From NCBI RefSeq assembly GCF_041146395.1, contig NC_090996.1, positions 30,900,738 through 30,964,737 on the forward strand: 64,000 nt of DNA, written 5' to 3'. Under the pieces are notes generated by a model. It saw nothing but the letters and a program-made list of their open reading frames with translations. It was not told the origin of the DNA and did no database searches. Both the position numbers and the translations under genes were made by a program. Positions 51,965 through 63,600 of the stretch are shown here, in pieces. Each line of letters opens with the position of its first letter. Position 1 is the first letter of the stretch. This stretch comes from Eulemur rufifrons. Its lineage: Eukaryota; Chordata; Mammalia; Primates; Lemuridae.

Positions 51965-52150
51965 TGGCCTGGGGCTCTCAATCCCCTGTTATTTCCCCAA
52001 AGCACCTGCCTCTGCAGAATTTCCTGGAGGACTTGTTCAATGCAGGCTCCTGGATCCCACCCCGGGTGTCTCTGACTCAGTAGGTCTGGAGTGGAGTTTA
52101 GAATCTGCATTTCCAATAGGAAGGGATCCATGCTCTGAGAAATGCTGGAG
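51965..52150. mobile_element. MER3/MER20-like hAT remnant
   Basis: TTCCTGGAGGACTTGTTCAA, CTGACTCAGTAGGTCTGGAG and GAATCTGCATTTCCAATAGG are the standard ordered blocks. Confidence 0.75.
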
Positions 52151-52189
52151 AGTCAGTTACCCCAATCTCAAGGCCATGAATTTCTGCCC

Positions 52190-52375
52190 ACCCTTAAGTT
52201 GGAAGTCTTCAAACCATTGTGAGAGTTTAAGAATCATCTTGAGAGAAGGTGCAACGGTGAACCTTCCAGGCTCCACCCCTCAAGACTCTGATCCCGCTGT
52301 TCAGAAAAAATTTACATTTCTAATCGGCAACCAGAACATCCTGTTGTTCTATGGTTGTGCACTTTGAGAAACCCA
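52190..52375. mobile_element. Second MER3-like hAT remnant, adjacent to the previous one
   Basis: AAGAATCATCTTGAGAGAAGG, CTCAAGACTCTGATCC and TTACATTTCTAATCGGCAACC, ending GCACTTTGAGAAACCC. It has the same architecture as 51965-52150, about 40 bp away. Confidence 0.65.
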
Positions 52376-52656
52376 GGCCTAAGGCTGTCTCCGCATATTT
52401 AGGAGAAAAGCAATTCTGCAGACAAAAGGGTAAAATCTATTTATTTGTTGTCTTTGCCATTTTGTTCACTGACAGATTTTGTCTTTGCTTTACAGCATTT
52501 TGAACAAAAATAGTAACTCACTTCTAGTCCAAGCTACTCTCTTGAATTCTCCGGAGGCACACTGGTAAAGACAGAACACAACATCACCAACTGCGTAATC
52601 CTAGAGAGGTCACTCTTGGTCCCCTCACCAGAAGAAGACATGTATTCCTGCCCTAC

Positions 52657-53010
52657 TGTTGTGGGCTGAATTGAAAATCCATGTGTTGAAGTCTTAATGC
52701 CCCCAGTACTTCAGAACGTGACTTTATTTGGAGAGAAGGTATTTAAATGAGGTCCTATGGGTGGGTCCTAACGCAATATGACTGGTGTCCCCATAAGAAG
52801 AGGAGATTAGGACACAGTCTCAGATGTGAGATCACGTGAAGACGTAGAGAAAAGATGGCCAAGCCAAGGAGAGAGGACTCAGAAGAAACCACCCCTGATG
52901 ATACCCTGATCTAGGACTTCTAGACTCTAGAATTGTGAGAAACAGGATTCTATTGTTTAAGACACCTAGTCTGCAGTACTTTGTTAAGGCAGCCCTAGCA
53001 AACTAGTACA
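52657..53010 (+). mobile_element. MLT1-type (ERVL-MaLR) solo LTR
   Basis: It opens TGTTGTGGGCTGAATTG and contains CAGTACTTCAGAACGTGACTT, CAATATGACTGGTGTCC and AGGACTTCTAGACTCTAGAA blocks. It ends AGCCCTAGCAAACTAGTACA, with the TG...CA ends of an LTR and all consensus blocks in order over 354 bp. Confidence 0.88.
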
Positions 53011-53869
53011 CCCATCTCGTAACAAACCCTGCCTTGAGGATGGCAGAGGCATTAGGCATGAGGGTCCCCGATGAACTGTCCCTCAAACCTCAAACTTCTG
53101 TTGGATTCAGAAGCCTGGGAGGCTGCCATGAGGCCCCTGCCAGCGGAGGCTACTGCTTCCAATTGACAAATCTATCCAAGATGTATCCAGAGCCCCAGTG
53201 GTCTGAGAATTCTTTTGCAGTTATGCATTTTTGAACATCAGACTAGCACTTAGCTAATCCATGTAAGAATATTTTCGCAGTTAATCCCTAATGCTTTTAT
53301 GCCAGCCAGAAAGATGGGCTTCTCTGAAATGTTATGGTAGAGTTTTAAGTACACAGATATTTCCATTTAGGCACAGATGTTATAAAAAAAAATTGTATGT
53401 ACGTTTAGTTCTTATAAATCAAATCATGTTTTAATTGTACCCAGGGATTTCCATATTTAAAGGAGCCCTGAAGAAAATCTGTCTATAGTGCAAGTAATCC
53501 CTCACTCCAGTTTATTTTTTTAAGTTCTAGTTTCCATGATATTCCAAAAGAAATATATCATCCCTTGGGTTTTTTTTTTTTTTCCCTTTTTCGCTTTTTG
53601 TTTTGCCATGACTTCAGACTTTACAGAAAAGTTGCAAAAATAGTACAAAGAATTTCTGTACAACTTTCTCCCTATTTATTATGTAAAAATTGTAATGACT
53701 CACTTGAATTTTTCATTTATTCTCCCGCCTCCAAAATTTAGGCGAATAGTGGCTTTGACAGAAAAAATTTAATTAACTCAATATGATGATAAACATAACA
53801 ATTCTGAAAATTTTTTACCGAAGACCTGAGAACTACTAGGCAATCCTCGCAACCTCAACTTGGGTTGTC

Positions 53870-54015
53870 ACCTACTCCTAACAGCCCTATAAGACATGTC
53901 ATTATTACACCTATGTAATAGATGAGGGTAGTGAGACACAGAGAACTTTAGGATCTTGCCCAAGGTCACATAGATCTTGTGGTGCTGAGTGCAAATCATA
54001 CCAACTAGATTCCTG
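53870..54015 (-). mobile_element. MIR fragment
   Basis: AATAGATGAGGGTAGTGAGAC then CTTGCCCAAGGTCACATAGA matches the reverse MIR core. Confidence 0.8.
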
Positions 54016-54044
54016 GACCCATAGTTTTTAAAATAATCTTCTAC

Positions 54045-54372
54045 ATCAGGTGTTGGCCTTTTGGCCAAATCCTGCTCACCACCTATTTTTATGTGGCCTG
54101 TGAATGAAGAATGGTTTTTACATTTTTAAATGGTTGGGAAAAAAATCAATAGAAGAATAACATTTGGTGACCAGTGAAAATTATATGAAACTCAACTTTC
54201 AGTATGTATAAATAAAGTTTTATTGGAACACATTCATTTATGTGTTGTGTATGGCTCCTTTTCTGCTACAGTGACAGGGTTGATGAGTTGCAGCAGAGAC
54301 CTTATGGCCCACAAAGGCTAAAATAGTTGCTATCTGGCTCTTTACAGAGGAAGTTTGCTGACCAATGCTCTA
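54045..54372 (+). mobile_element. hAT-like element, copy C of the four-copy family
   Basis: CAGGTGTTGGCCTTTTGGCC, AAAGTTTTATTGGAACACA (54214-54232), GTTGCAGCAGAGACCTTATGG and TTTACAGAGGAAGTTTGCTG match copies A and D in order. Confidence 0.8.
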
Positions 54373-54749
54373 ATGTCCCCTCACTGTTTGAAACAATACT
54401 AACAGAAATTATCTTTTAGCGCACCATTAGTCCTTCTCCGGGGAGCTGGCGCTAAATATTTTGGGGGGTATAATTTTATCAACATTTATCCAAAAATTAA
54501 TTTCATTTCAGTTTTGCTAAAAAACGAAAATTTTTGAAGGCATGTTTCTAAAAAATATTTGCTCAGAATTTCTTTTGAATTCATTGTTGTTCAAAACAAT
54601 AAAACAATTACAAAAATTGTTCCATAGAGTATTTGTAGAGGTCTAACAATTCAGCCACAATAAAAACAATGGAAATAAGTTTTATCTCCTAATGTGTTTG
54701 TCTTTCAAGGTCATGAATGCTAACACATAGATAAGGGGTATATTGGGGC

Positions 54750-54905
54750 CTTGTTTCTAAAACTCCATGCTCTGAGTCACCTGCAGACTCTTAAATGCAG
54801 ATACTTATCTAGTAGGTCCAGGGTCAGGCCTAAGATTTTGCATTTCCAGTAAGCTTCTAGGGGACACAGATGCTGTTGACAACCATGAACTTCAAGGGTC
54901 TACAT
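54750..54905. mobile_element. hAT-type MER remnant
   Basis: CTTATCTAGTAGGTCCAGGG then TTTTGCATTTCCAGTAAGCTT resembles the MER3/MER20-like copies at 19840 and 51965, more diverged. Confidence 0.5.
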
Positions 54906-54924
54906 AAGCAGCCTCAAGGACAGT

Positions 54925-55115
54925 GAATGTCAATGACAGTGCCCATGAAGGTGGCACTGGGTTTCAGGTACTGTACCAGGTATGCTCTCCATGCAATATA
55001 ATTTCTTTCTCCTTATCAAACCCAAAAGGAAACTAAGGCTCAGAGAGAAAAAAAAAATATGAGCAAACATTGCAATTTGAGCCAGCTTTGTCTGACTCCG
55101 AAGCTCAGACTCTGA
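54925..55115 (-). mobile_element. MIR copy
   Basis: GGAAACTAAGGCTCAGAGAG and GAGCCAGCTTTGTCTGACTCC match the reverse MIR consensus. Confidence 0.7.
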
Positions 55116-55489
55116 AAGCTACATCTGCTTATCAATGAAACTTGGTCCTGAGTTGATTAAACACTCTCTCCAACATGGGGAATGATCAACATCCACTACT
55201 CCCATTTCAACTAAGCTGCATCTAAGAATTTTGAAGCTGCCTTTCCTGGCTGGAACACCTGGCTCTTCCAAGCTAAAGATTTTAGCTAGAACCTCCTGAT
55301 CATGTTTAAGAATCTGCAAAAGGGTTTTAAATCCAACCAAGGAAGCCTTTGGGCAGAAGGTACCTTCTATAGATGAGGAAAAAAAAAAAAAAATCCTACT
55401 TGCAAGATTGAAAGGAAGAAACACAGAGAGGACAAATAGTGAAGTCTTGAGTTTCTATAGCATAGCTAAAAAAGCGAAAGCTTTGGAAA

Positions 55490-55760
55490 CTTTTAAACTT
55501 AGTTTTGTTTTCTAGCCTTGCTGACTGTAAGTTAGTTGACCTTGGGCAAATCACTGAACATCTTTTTTTTTTTTTTCCCTTTGTTTTTTTTTATCACCAT
55601 ATATGACCTGAAGACATTGAACATCTCTGAGCCTCATGTCTTACATTTTAAAATAGGGACACAAATACCTACTTTATCGAGTATTAGAGTGAGGATTAGA
55701 ACTAGAACTACTACCTGAAAGGGTTTGGCAAATAGTAGATGATCAATATGTGATTGTGAT
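55490..55760 (+). mobile_element. MIR copy split by a small insertion
   Basis: GACCTTGGGCAAATCACTGAA is cut off at 55563 and the consensus resumes after 55617 with CATCTCTGAGCCTCATGTC. The intervening 54 bp is a separate insertion. Confidence 0.8.
55564..55617 (-). mobile_element. 54-bp poly-A-tailed retroposed fragment inside the MIR
   Basis: TGAACATCT occurs on both sides (55555-55563 and 55618-55626), a 9-bp target-site duplication. On the minus strand the insert ends in an A-rich tail. Source transcript not recognised. Confidence 0.6.
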
Positions 55761-56699
55761 CTCAGTAATCATGGCAGTAATGGAAATATTCCTAATTATT
55801 GTTGCATATCTCAAACCATGACACTTTAGGACTTCTTTTGTTCCCTTGTTCTTTTAAAAAAGGGGTAACAAATTGATAGCTATTGAACTGTTTTGTTTGG
55901 CCACTAACATGATACTCAACACGACAGAATTACCGGCAAATATTTTAAGATTGGGAATTATTATAGACACTTAAATGTGGGAGGTTTGATGTGCTCAGAC
56001 AAGTCTATCTTCTCAGGACTGAGCCACACAGGTCTGGCCTGCGTTCCTGCCTGGCAGAGCCACTCTGGACCATGGTGAGATGTCCTTACTTGCTGTATTT
56101 GAGATACATCCTTTCCAACTTGCCACTTTCACTTATTTATCTCACATCCTGCTCCTAAAGACATTTTAGTTTGCAATCTCTGCTGAGGAAAAAAAATTAG
56201 AATCTGTGCTTCAGCTGAAATCAGTGGAGAACCCAGAAGGCCTCCTTCACTCTCTTTCTCATCCCCTCTAGAATAAGAGCCTCTAAGATGCTATAAGGGC
56301 CAAAAAACCATCCAGAGAGGCTTCCCCCTACGGTTATTGCCACCTCTTTTATATTTCCCATACTATTACAGAACTCTATCTTAGGAGAGACTGGGTATAC
56401 TTGTGGAATGGAGGGAGAGATACATCTTGAACTGCCTCACTAAGCCTTTCCAGATGAGGTTTAAAATCTTGACCATTCTGTTTTAGCGAGAGTAGAAAAC
56501 ATACTTCACCTTTGAATCTCTCAGAGAGTTAACTGGATGAAGTTGTTTACATATGCCTCCCACAATGCGTGCACTAACACACGCACACGCCTCCCCCGTG
56601 CTATGGCCTAAAAGCAAATAGAATATTTCAGCTGGCGAAAATTATTTCCCAAAACGACAGAGAACTAATATGCAGGGTTTCAATCTTTACAAGACCACA

Positions 56700-57350
56700 T
56701 GAGCATCAAACACACACTAGAAACATACAAATACGTTTGTTTTTTTCTTCAGAGGAAATATCAGTGATATTGGGGTGTTCATGTTTTCCAACGATACTGG
56801 GTTTAATACAATGATGAGTGCGCATCGATTAACCTTTGCGTCAGATTTAAATGTATCACCCATTAACTAATTTAATCTCTCAACAAAATAACAGCCGTTG
56901 GCATTATTCTTTGAATAATCCTTGTTTAGTTTCCATAATGGTATACAGTTTAATGAAAAACTCATTAGAATGTAGTGTACGGCATAATTAATTCTGGCTG
57001 GTTCTTTTGGTGTAAATAGCTAATGCAGATGCTGAATTCCATTTTCCACTGGCTTTATTAATTTTTCATAAACCAATATTTCGACTGTAATGGGTTGTAA
57101 CTGTTCCACAGAAGTTCTAGAAATGCATTAGCTGTCATCAGCATAGTTACTCTAAGTAGGATTTTGCCATTTGAGGAGTTAGTTCTTCAACACCACATTT
57201 TCAAAAGACGACAGGGCAGCTTTGTTTTATATTCAGAGAGTGAATATCTACAAATAATTAACAGAATGGGCATTAACGCTATTTGGCCAGTTTGTCTCTA
57301 TTTACATACCAACTTAATTGATTAGGGGAATAACAGTGAACTCTAAGTTT
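56700..57350. other. Candidate conserved non-coding element cluster
   Basis: About 600 bp with no recognisable repeat. It is dense in ATTAAC/TTAATT/TAATTAATT cores and has intact rare CpGs (GCGCATCGATTAACC, TTTGCGTCAG, CAGCCGTTGGCATT). This is typical of deep-conservation enhancers in large neuronal genes. Not aligned. Confidence 0.4.
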
Positions 57351-58039
57351 TGAAAAAGGCATTAAAAGAAGGAAGCCAAAATCTTTAACTATAATGGTTT
57401 AGAATGGAAGGATAACACAAGTTAGAAAACATTAAAAGAAATCAAATCACCTGAGGTTTGAATCTCTGGTAATTTACTTTTCCAGGAAAAGATTTAGACA
57501 AAACCAGAAAACAAGTTTCACAATCATCTCCGTGTTGGGCACTAGTTTAGTAAACAAGAACCCAGTCTCAAGCATCATTGAGCAGATGAGGGTATGGTCC
57601 TAATTCTTCTAGTCATCAGGGCTTAACCCACATATATAGCAAAAGACCTTATGGTGTTAGTTGTTGTGATTGTAGATACAGGTGCTAGCTCACCATCAGA
57701 CAGTTTTGCTTATTTATTTATATTTTTTGTTATTTTTAACACAGCTTTCAGTTGCTCAAAGATAAATTCCAGAATCCAGATTCTTTTATAGAAAATGTTC
57801 AGGTCTTTTGCAACTTTTCTCTAAAGGGTATCCTATGATATCAACAGATCGATATTTCTCAGCCCTTGGTGGGGAGACCAAAAACTTTAACTTGGCTCAG
57901 AAGTTCCCACCAGTAGGTAGCAGATGAAGATCAAGCACCTGTATTTTTTTTTTAACATTCTTCAATGGATTCTAAAGATAAAGGTTGGGAAGAGTCTTGG
58001 GATTCTACCAACCTCCTCCTACTTACTCAGCACCTACAA

Positions 58040-58270
58040 TAATCTTCCCTCACTTTCTTGCCAGGTTCATTCTTACTTATCCCTTACCACCCTTTGACTC
58101 CTAAGTCAGAGAGGGTTGTTACTGTTTTGTGCTCCGGCAGGAATTGCCATTTATTACACACTGAGTTTGTTTTGCATCCTCCACTACCCTGTTGACTTCT
58201 GGAGGGAAGGCCTGAGTGTGTCTCTGCTCTCTTGGCACTTAGCACAATGTCTGGTCTTCAATACCACAAC
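58040..58270 (+). mobile_element. L2 fragment
   Basis: CTGTTGACTTCTGGAGGGAAGG then TTGGCACTTAGCACAATGTC fits the L2 3' consensus (...GAGGGCAGGGACT ... AGCACAGTGCCTGG). Confidence 0.55.
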
Positions 58271-58579
58271 CCTACATTAGAGGATGACTTAGTGGAAGCA
58301 AATGTTAGTTTGCTCACGGTCTCTCTCTTTGGCCCTTGCCTGATGAACCTCATATGACCAAGTGACATCCAGCTAAGGTTACAGGTTCATGCAGTATGTA
58401 CCTGCTACAACTGTGCATTTTTAAAAAATCAAAGCAAAACAAAACAAAAATCCTCAGGATTTAAACTGGTAGCTTTGTGTTTATTAAATCTGCTGAGCCT
58501 GGCTTAGAGAGTCCAAAAGTAGGACCAATGTTTTTGTACAGCCTATCAACTAAGAATAACGTTCACAGTTTTACACGGT

Positions 58580-58820
58580 TGGGGGGAAAGAAAGATAACG
58601 ATTATTTTGTGACACATGGAAATTAATAGAAATTTAAACTTCCATGTTCTTACAGTTTTGAGAACATAGTCATGGCCATTTATATACATATCGTCCATGG
58701 CTACTTTTGCACTACAATGGTGGAATTGAGTAGTTCCAATAGAGACCATATGGATTTCAAAACTGAAAACATTTATTACCTGGCCCTGTACTAAAGAAGT
58801 TTGTTGACTCCTGCTATAAA
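58580..58820 (+). mobile_element. hAT-like element, copy D of the four-copy family
   Basis: GTCCATGGCTACTTTTGCAC, TACAATGGTGGAATTGAGTAG, TTCCAATAGAGACCATATGG and AAGAAGTTTGTTGACTCCTGC are collinear with copies A and C. Confidence 0.75.
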
Positions 58821-59010
58821 GCTAGCAAGCCATACATTCCTTTCTCTTTCACAACTAAATTTAGCTTGGTCTTTTTTCCCAGAATCAAGCAACACAAAGG
58901 TATCCCTTGTCTTATATCATCATCATCCTCACCACTACCATCATTATCACTGCTACTATATATTCTGAGCTTGCAATCTTCATTTTTTAAAAAATTTTTA
59001 TTTTTACAGT

Positions 59011-59612
59011 TGTGCAGGAAAGGGTTAACTCAGCAAGCCTGGGGTGCCTCAAACCCTGCACATTTTCAAAAAGGCTTATCTTTAGTACTGGCCTTTGGCC
59101 AAGTCCTGGGAGATGGAGTTCTGAGCCCTTAGAATATTCTCAGCCTGATAAGACTGTTTCTGTATGCCTGAGGCCTTGGACCGTACCTTACCAGTCTGAT
59201 CAGATAGTCTATGGTAACAATGTGATTTATGGTAAATGCCTGCTTTTCCCAGGGGGCTAAGGTTGGAGAGTTGAGGTGAGTCATGCAGGCACAGCATGCC
59301 TATGTGATGGACCCCCCATAAAAACACTGGACGCCAAGGTTCAGGGGGGCTTTGCTGGTTGATAACACTTTGTGTGTTGTCACACACCATTTTGGGGAAA
59401 ATTAAGCACATCTCTGTAACTCCACTGGGAGAGGAAGCTTTTGCCTGGTTTCTCCTAGACGTCACCTCATGTGTTTTTCCCTTTGCTGATTTTACATCTG
59501 TATCCTTTTGTTGTAATGCACCCTGACTGGGAGCATCCCAGCTTTTGTGAGTCTGGTAAGTCCCTTTAGTCAATCATTGAGCCCGAGGATGGTCTCGGGG
59601 ACTCCCGGAACA
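59011..59612 (+). mobile_element. Degenerate solo LTR, endogenous retrovirus class unresolved
   Basis: A 602-bp unit with TGTGCAGGAAAGGG at its start and CCCGGAACA at its end. It has a TATA-like CCCATAAAAACAC box near 59314 and a GTAATGCACC site where related LTRs carry AATAAA. Blocks such as CTGATTTTACATCTGTATCC recur in old mammalian LTRs. No internal retroviral genes or second LTR are present. A clean target-site duplication is not visible. Confidence 0.65.
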
Positions 59613-59809
59613 GCTGTTTATGCTTTTCCCTTCTGGAGTCAAAAAATCACAATGTAATGCTCAGAAGAGGAAACGTCACTCTCTTTAAATTCTTTGGCTG
59701 CCACTGAGAACTGCTGCTTCTCATACATCACTAGTGGTAGCAATTGGCAGGGCAAGAGAGGTGTTAAGATATTTGGTGCATCGGTGATATCTTTAAGATG
59801 CTTCTATCA

Positions 59810-60012
59810 GGACATTTTGGGACAGATGATTATTTGTGGTGGGGGACTGTCCTGTGCATAGTAGGATGTTCTGCAGCAACCTGGCCTCCACCCCCTAGAT
59901 GTCAGCAGTGACCCCCTAACCCCACCCCAGGATGTAACAATGAAAAATGTTTCCAGAAATTTCCAAATGTCCCTGGGGGGGGGGAAGAGTCGCTCCAAGT
60001 TAAGAATCATTA
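59810..60012 (-). mobile_element. MER5A (hAT-Charlie MITE)
   Basis: GACATTTTGGGACAGATGA, GGGGGACTGTCCTGTGCATA, TAGATGTCAGCAGTGACCCC and CCAAATGTCCCTGG match the reverse MER5A consensus. Same orientation as the copy at 24941-25130. Confidence 0.88.
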
Positions 60013-60079
60013 ATCCAGGACATTGAATTATGTAAAGCATTTGTGAGAAGTAACTTGAACAAAGAAAAGAATGGGCTCT

Positions 60080-60275
60080 AGAATCCCAAAGGGATGGATT
60101 TGAAGCTGCTCTTTAACTGTCAAAGTCAGCAATCTTGGGCAACATCATTGAGTTTCTAATTTACCTGCAAAATGAAGGTAATGGCACTTACCCTGCAAAC
60201 CTTTAATCTATGTACATACATGTCAGGGTCTGAAGATGGAGTGTGGCATATAACAGATAATACTAAATGCAAATA
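60080..60275 (+). mobile_element. MIR fragment
   Basis: GCAATCTTGGGCAACATCATTG and TACCTGCAAAATGAAGGTAA then TGGCACTTACCCTG match the forward MIR core. Confidence 0.65.
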
Positions 60276-62744
60276 TATCTTTGTTAGTTATTATTATATA
60301 CTAGCATACTATGCCCTAATGAAGAGATGACATTGAGGTCATGCCCCAGACTCCTACTGAGGAAGCTGCATAGCAAGGTGGTGACAAACATGGACTTGAA
60401 AGTTAGGAAAAAAGGCCTTTATGTAGCAATCAGATTTTTTTGCACACTATTTCTGTAATTTAGGGAATAAGATAAACTGTCCACGAAGCCCTGGTTTCAT
60501 AATTTGATAATGCAGATGATGGGACAGCATTTTCACATGGATTTGGGGAGATACAAGGAGTTCAGCACAGTGCCTGGCACCGAGTAAGGTTGGCTTATCA
60601 CTGTTGCTATTTTGAGTTTCTCAATATGTTGGCAACGGCAGCTGAAAACTTTCCCTACGAAATTTATCCAGAGCCAGATATGCAAACCTCATCCTCCTCC
60701 CATGGCCTAGAGTTGGAGCTTCTTGTACAAGGACCACCCAGCTACCCCCCGGCTTTGGGGGGAGCACCCCTCGACAGCCTTCCCATGTAATAGAACGGAA
60801 ACAAATTCATTTCAAAAATGCAGTTTTTAGCACAAAAGCAAGTACTGATCTTATTTGAAGATCAAAAAACCCCACAGGCTCCATCAAAGACGAGCTGCAT
60901 TCCCTCTCTGGGACACAGAAGGACGCAGATAAAAATTAAGGCCGAATGTGGGTGGAACTGGAATAAAGTCTGATGAGGCCGATGGGGGAGGAGAGGGGAG
61001 AAGCAGCATTAACTACAACCGAGAGGGGAGGCAAAGGTAAACAGATGTACGAGATAAACTCTTTGAAGTGGAACATTTCCGGGCTGAAAATCCTTTGCTT
61101 GGGGACTTAAATCTGGACTCCACTGTTCCAGTTCACTGAAGTGCACTGTGTTTGAATCTGGCAGATGTGGAAACCATACAAAACATCAGAGAGCCAAAGG
61201 TCACCGTTCTCGAGGAACTGCTTCTCACGGCCAACGCTAGGAGTCTAGTCTAGGCTGGTCCTCTGGGCCAGTATGGGAAAATCTTAGAGCACGGGGAGGG
61301 GTACCTCAATATGTGCTGCTCTGAGGGGTTTGGGTGGGAGCAGGTACCTTTCAAACCCACCCTGTACTTTCTCAGACTGCTAAGGCACTCGTTCCAAACA
61401 GAGCATGCTCTAGACCTGGGAGTTTAGCAAAATCACCCTGAGTCCAATCTCAATCTAAATAAAATAAAACCCATGTGTGTCAGGAACCACAGTTTATCAT
61501 GGCTTCTAGGCAATGTTATTTTTTTCAGAGGCTACTGTATCCAAACTGCGGAAAGGGAGTTGAAAGAGGTTCACCCAGAAGCACGAAGGAAGGTCACTTC
61601 TCATCACTGTAAGTGGATTCAGGGAGGTGGAGGAGGGAGGGATTATGGGGAGGGGGAGGAAAGGCCTTCATCTACCTTCTTTTGACCCTGTTTTGAGATG
61701 AATCATGGTTCACTGTGGCCAAAGCCCAGAGAAAACTAATACCTTTGTATGGGTAATCCAAGGTCAAATACGGCTGCCCTTTTGAGAGAAGCAATTGCAG
61801 AGTGCTACACCCATCCTCTCCATTTCTCAACTTTACTCTGCGATCCCAACACACTGTCCCATCACCTAGCCTGGTAACAAGTCATGCGGTCCATGGCCAG
61901 GTCCTTACCAACATGGACAGAATCAATTGAGGTGACTTTGGCGATCACACTAATCTCTTATACCAGCTGTGAAGTTCTCTTACACTCATCATCTTATCTG
62001 ATCCTCCAAGCAACCCCAGCTGAGCTTGTTTCAAGATCTGGCCACCACCTTTCAAATGAGACTTTGCAGCTGGGCATGCCCTGCTTTTAGAACAGCTTTC
62101 CCCCCCTCCCCCTCAAAACCAGAAATTTTTACTTTCTGGAGGAGTATCCATTTAGGACCTCCTTATGCCTTCCAAAAACCTGCTAATAATAGTAGTGTCA
62201 CTAGGAATGTGGGTCACCATCATCTGCAAGGTTTTCAAGTTGACATACTCTGTCATCTCTTTACTTGTGACTTTAATTGTATGTTTCTTGTCATCGGGAC
62301 CTAACTGTATCTTAGATCTGCATTTCATTAGATCTTCTCCTTTCCCTATTGATTGTGTCTCGTGGAGTAATTTAACTCGATTCCAATCTTCCTTTGCAGG
62401 CGGGGTGCTCTCCATCCATGGAGGTGAGTTATGGGTGTTCAAGTGGTGCATCTTATGAATCTTGTTAAGCTTTGCTGCCATATCACCCCGCTGATGGAAT
62501 ATTTAATCACAGAAATGAGTTGGCAGATATGATATACAACGTGGGTGAGCTTTGCAGTGTGTATCTTACTGGCAATTGGGAAACAGATAAATCTGCCATG
62601 TGTCAGTACCACGCCGACAACTTTGTATAACCTTCTGTTATTTATTTTTATTTTGCTTCACTTATTTATGAAGACTAAAGGTGCTTTAAATCAACAGTTT
62701 CATTGCCTAGATATTGTGATTATCTCTAAGAGATACTAGTTTTT

Positions 62745-62780
62745 TTTTAAATATATATATATATTTATTTATTTATTAGA
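62745..62780. repeat. (TA)n(TTTA)n tract
   Basis: A TA run followed by ATTT units; read directly. Confidence 0.85.
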
Positions 62781-63008
62781 GGACAAGGGAACTTCTGCCA
62801 CTGACAGAGGAAGTCTAAGAATCCCCTTTGAAGACTCTTCCTCCAGATTCCTGGAAATGCTAGTTTTAATTATACTAAATAACTCGAGGCATGCTCCTGG
62901 CCCCGAATATTCATAGATATTCTACCTCTATTTAGTACCTTCAATTTTATTTAAAGCCTAAAAAGGAATGAGTATAGACACTGGCCCCTGTCTTCAAGAC
63001 CTACCTGG

Positions 63009-63029
63009 CATTTTTTTTTTTTTTTTTAT
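63009..63029. repeat. Poly-T run
   Basis: About 18 T in a row; no retroposon body recognised on the adjacent side. Confidence 0.75.
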
Positions 63030-63349
63030 TGACTTATCAATCATTTGTCTTAAGAATAAGCCTCAAGGAGTATGAAGATGATTAGGCTTAGGAAAAATAG
63101 TCAATGCTGTTTAGCTTTATAGAAAAACGCTTGTCTCTCTTTGGAGAAGATTTACGTATGTTCGTGGGATATGCTGATTTATATATATCTGCTCCGGAGA
63201 CCCGTACTGGATAAGCAGTTAAGAGAATTCTTACAAGTATGACTTGATAAGAATTCAAAAAAAAAAAAAAAAATCTGAAATGAAAGACCTTTTATAAGAG
63301 CTTTCTAAATGCTTCTCCCGACGTGTGTGTATGTGAGGGAGAGAGAATG

Positions 63350-63600
63350 TCATAATTTATCAAAGCAAATTAATACTGTTCAGCTAGTAATTAAAGGTCC
63401 TCATTAAGAGATGCAATGGCTCTCCCCACCCCCACCCTGCGTTGGCAATAAAAATGCACTCGGGGCGTCCAAAGGTTATATACGAAAATCAATAACTTGC
63501 CATTTTATAATTAAAAGAGAAAATAAATGTTAGGGAAAAGTCCACTAAATTAGGAAAATTACCTTTAGGAGAGATTGAAAATATTGATTTTAATTTACAA
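63350..63600. other. Candidate conserved non-coding element
   Basis: Repeat-free segment with AAATTAATACTG, GTAATTAAAGGTCC and an isolated CpG-containing CACTCGGGGCGTCCAAAGG block. Style only; not aligned. Confidence 0.3.

Noticed and set aside
51930..52367. 145-codon plus-strand frame
   Set aside because: Spans two adjacent hAT-type repeat remnants.
59082..59573. 163-codon minus-strand frame
   Set aside because: Lies entirely within the solo LTR on its antisense strand; not a retroviral or host gene.
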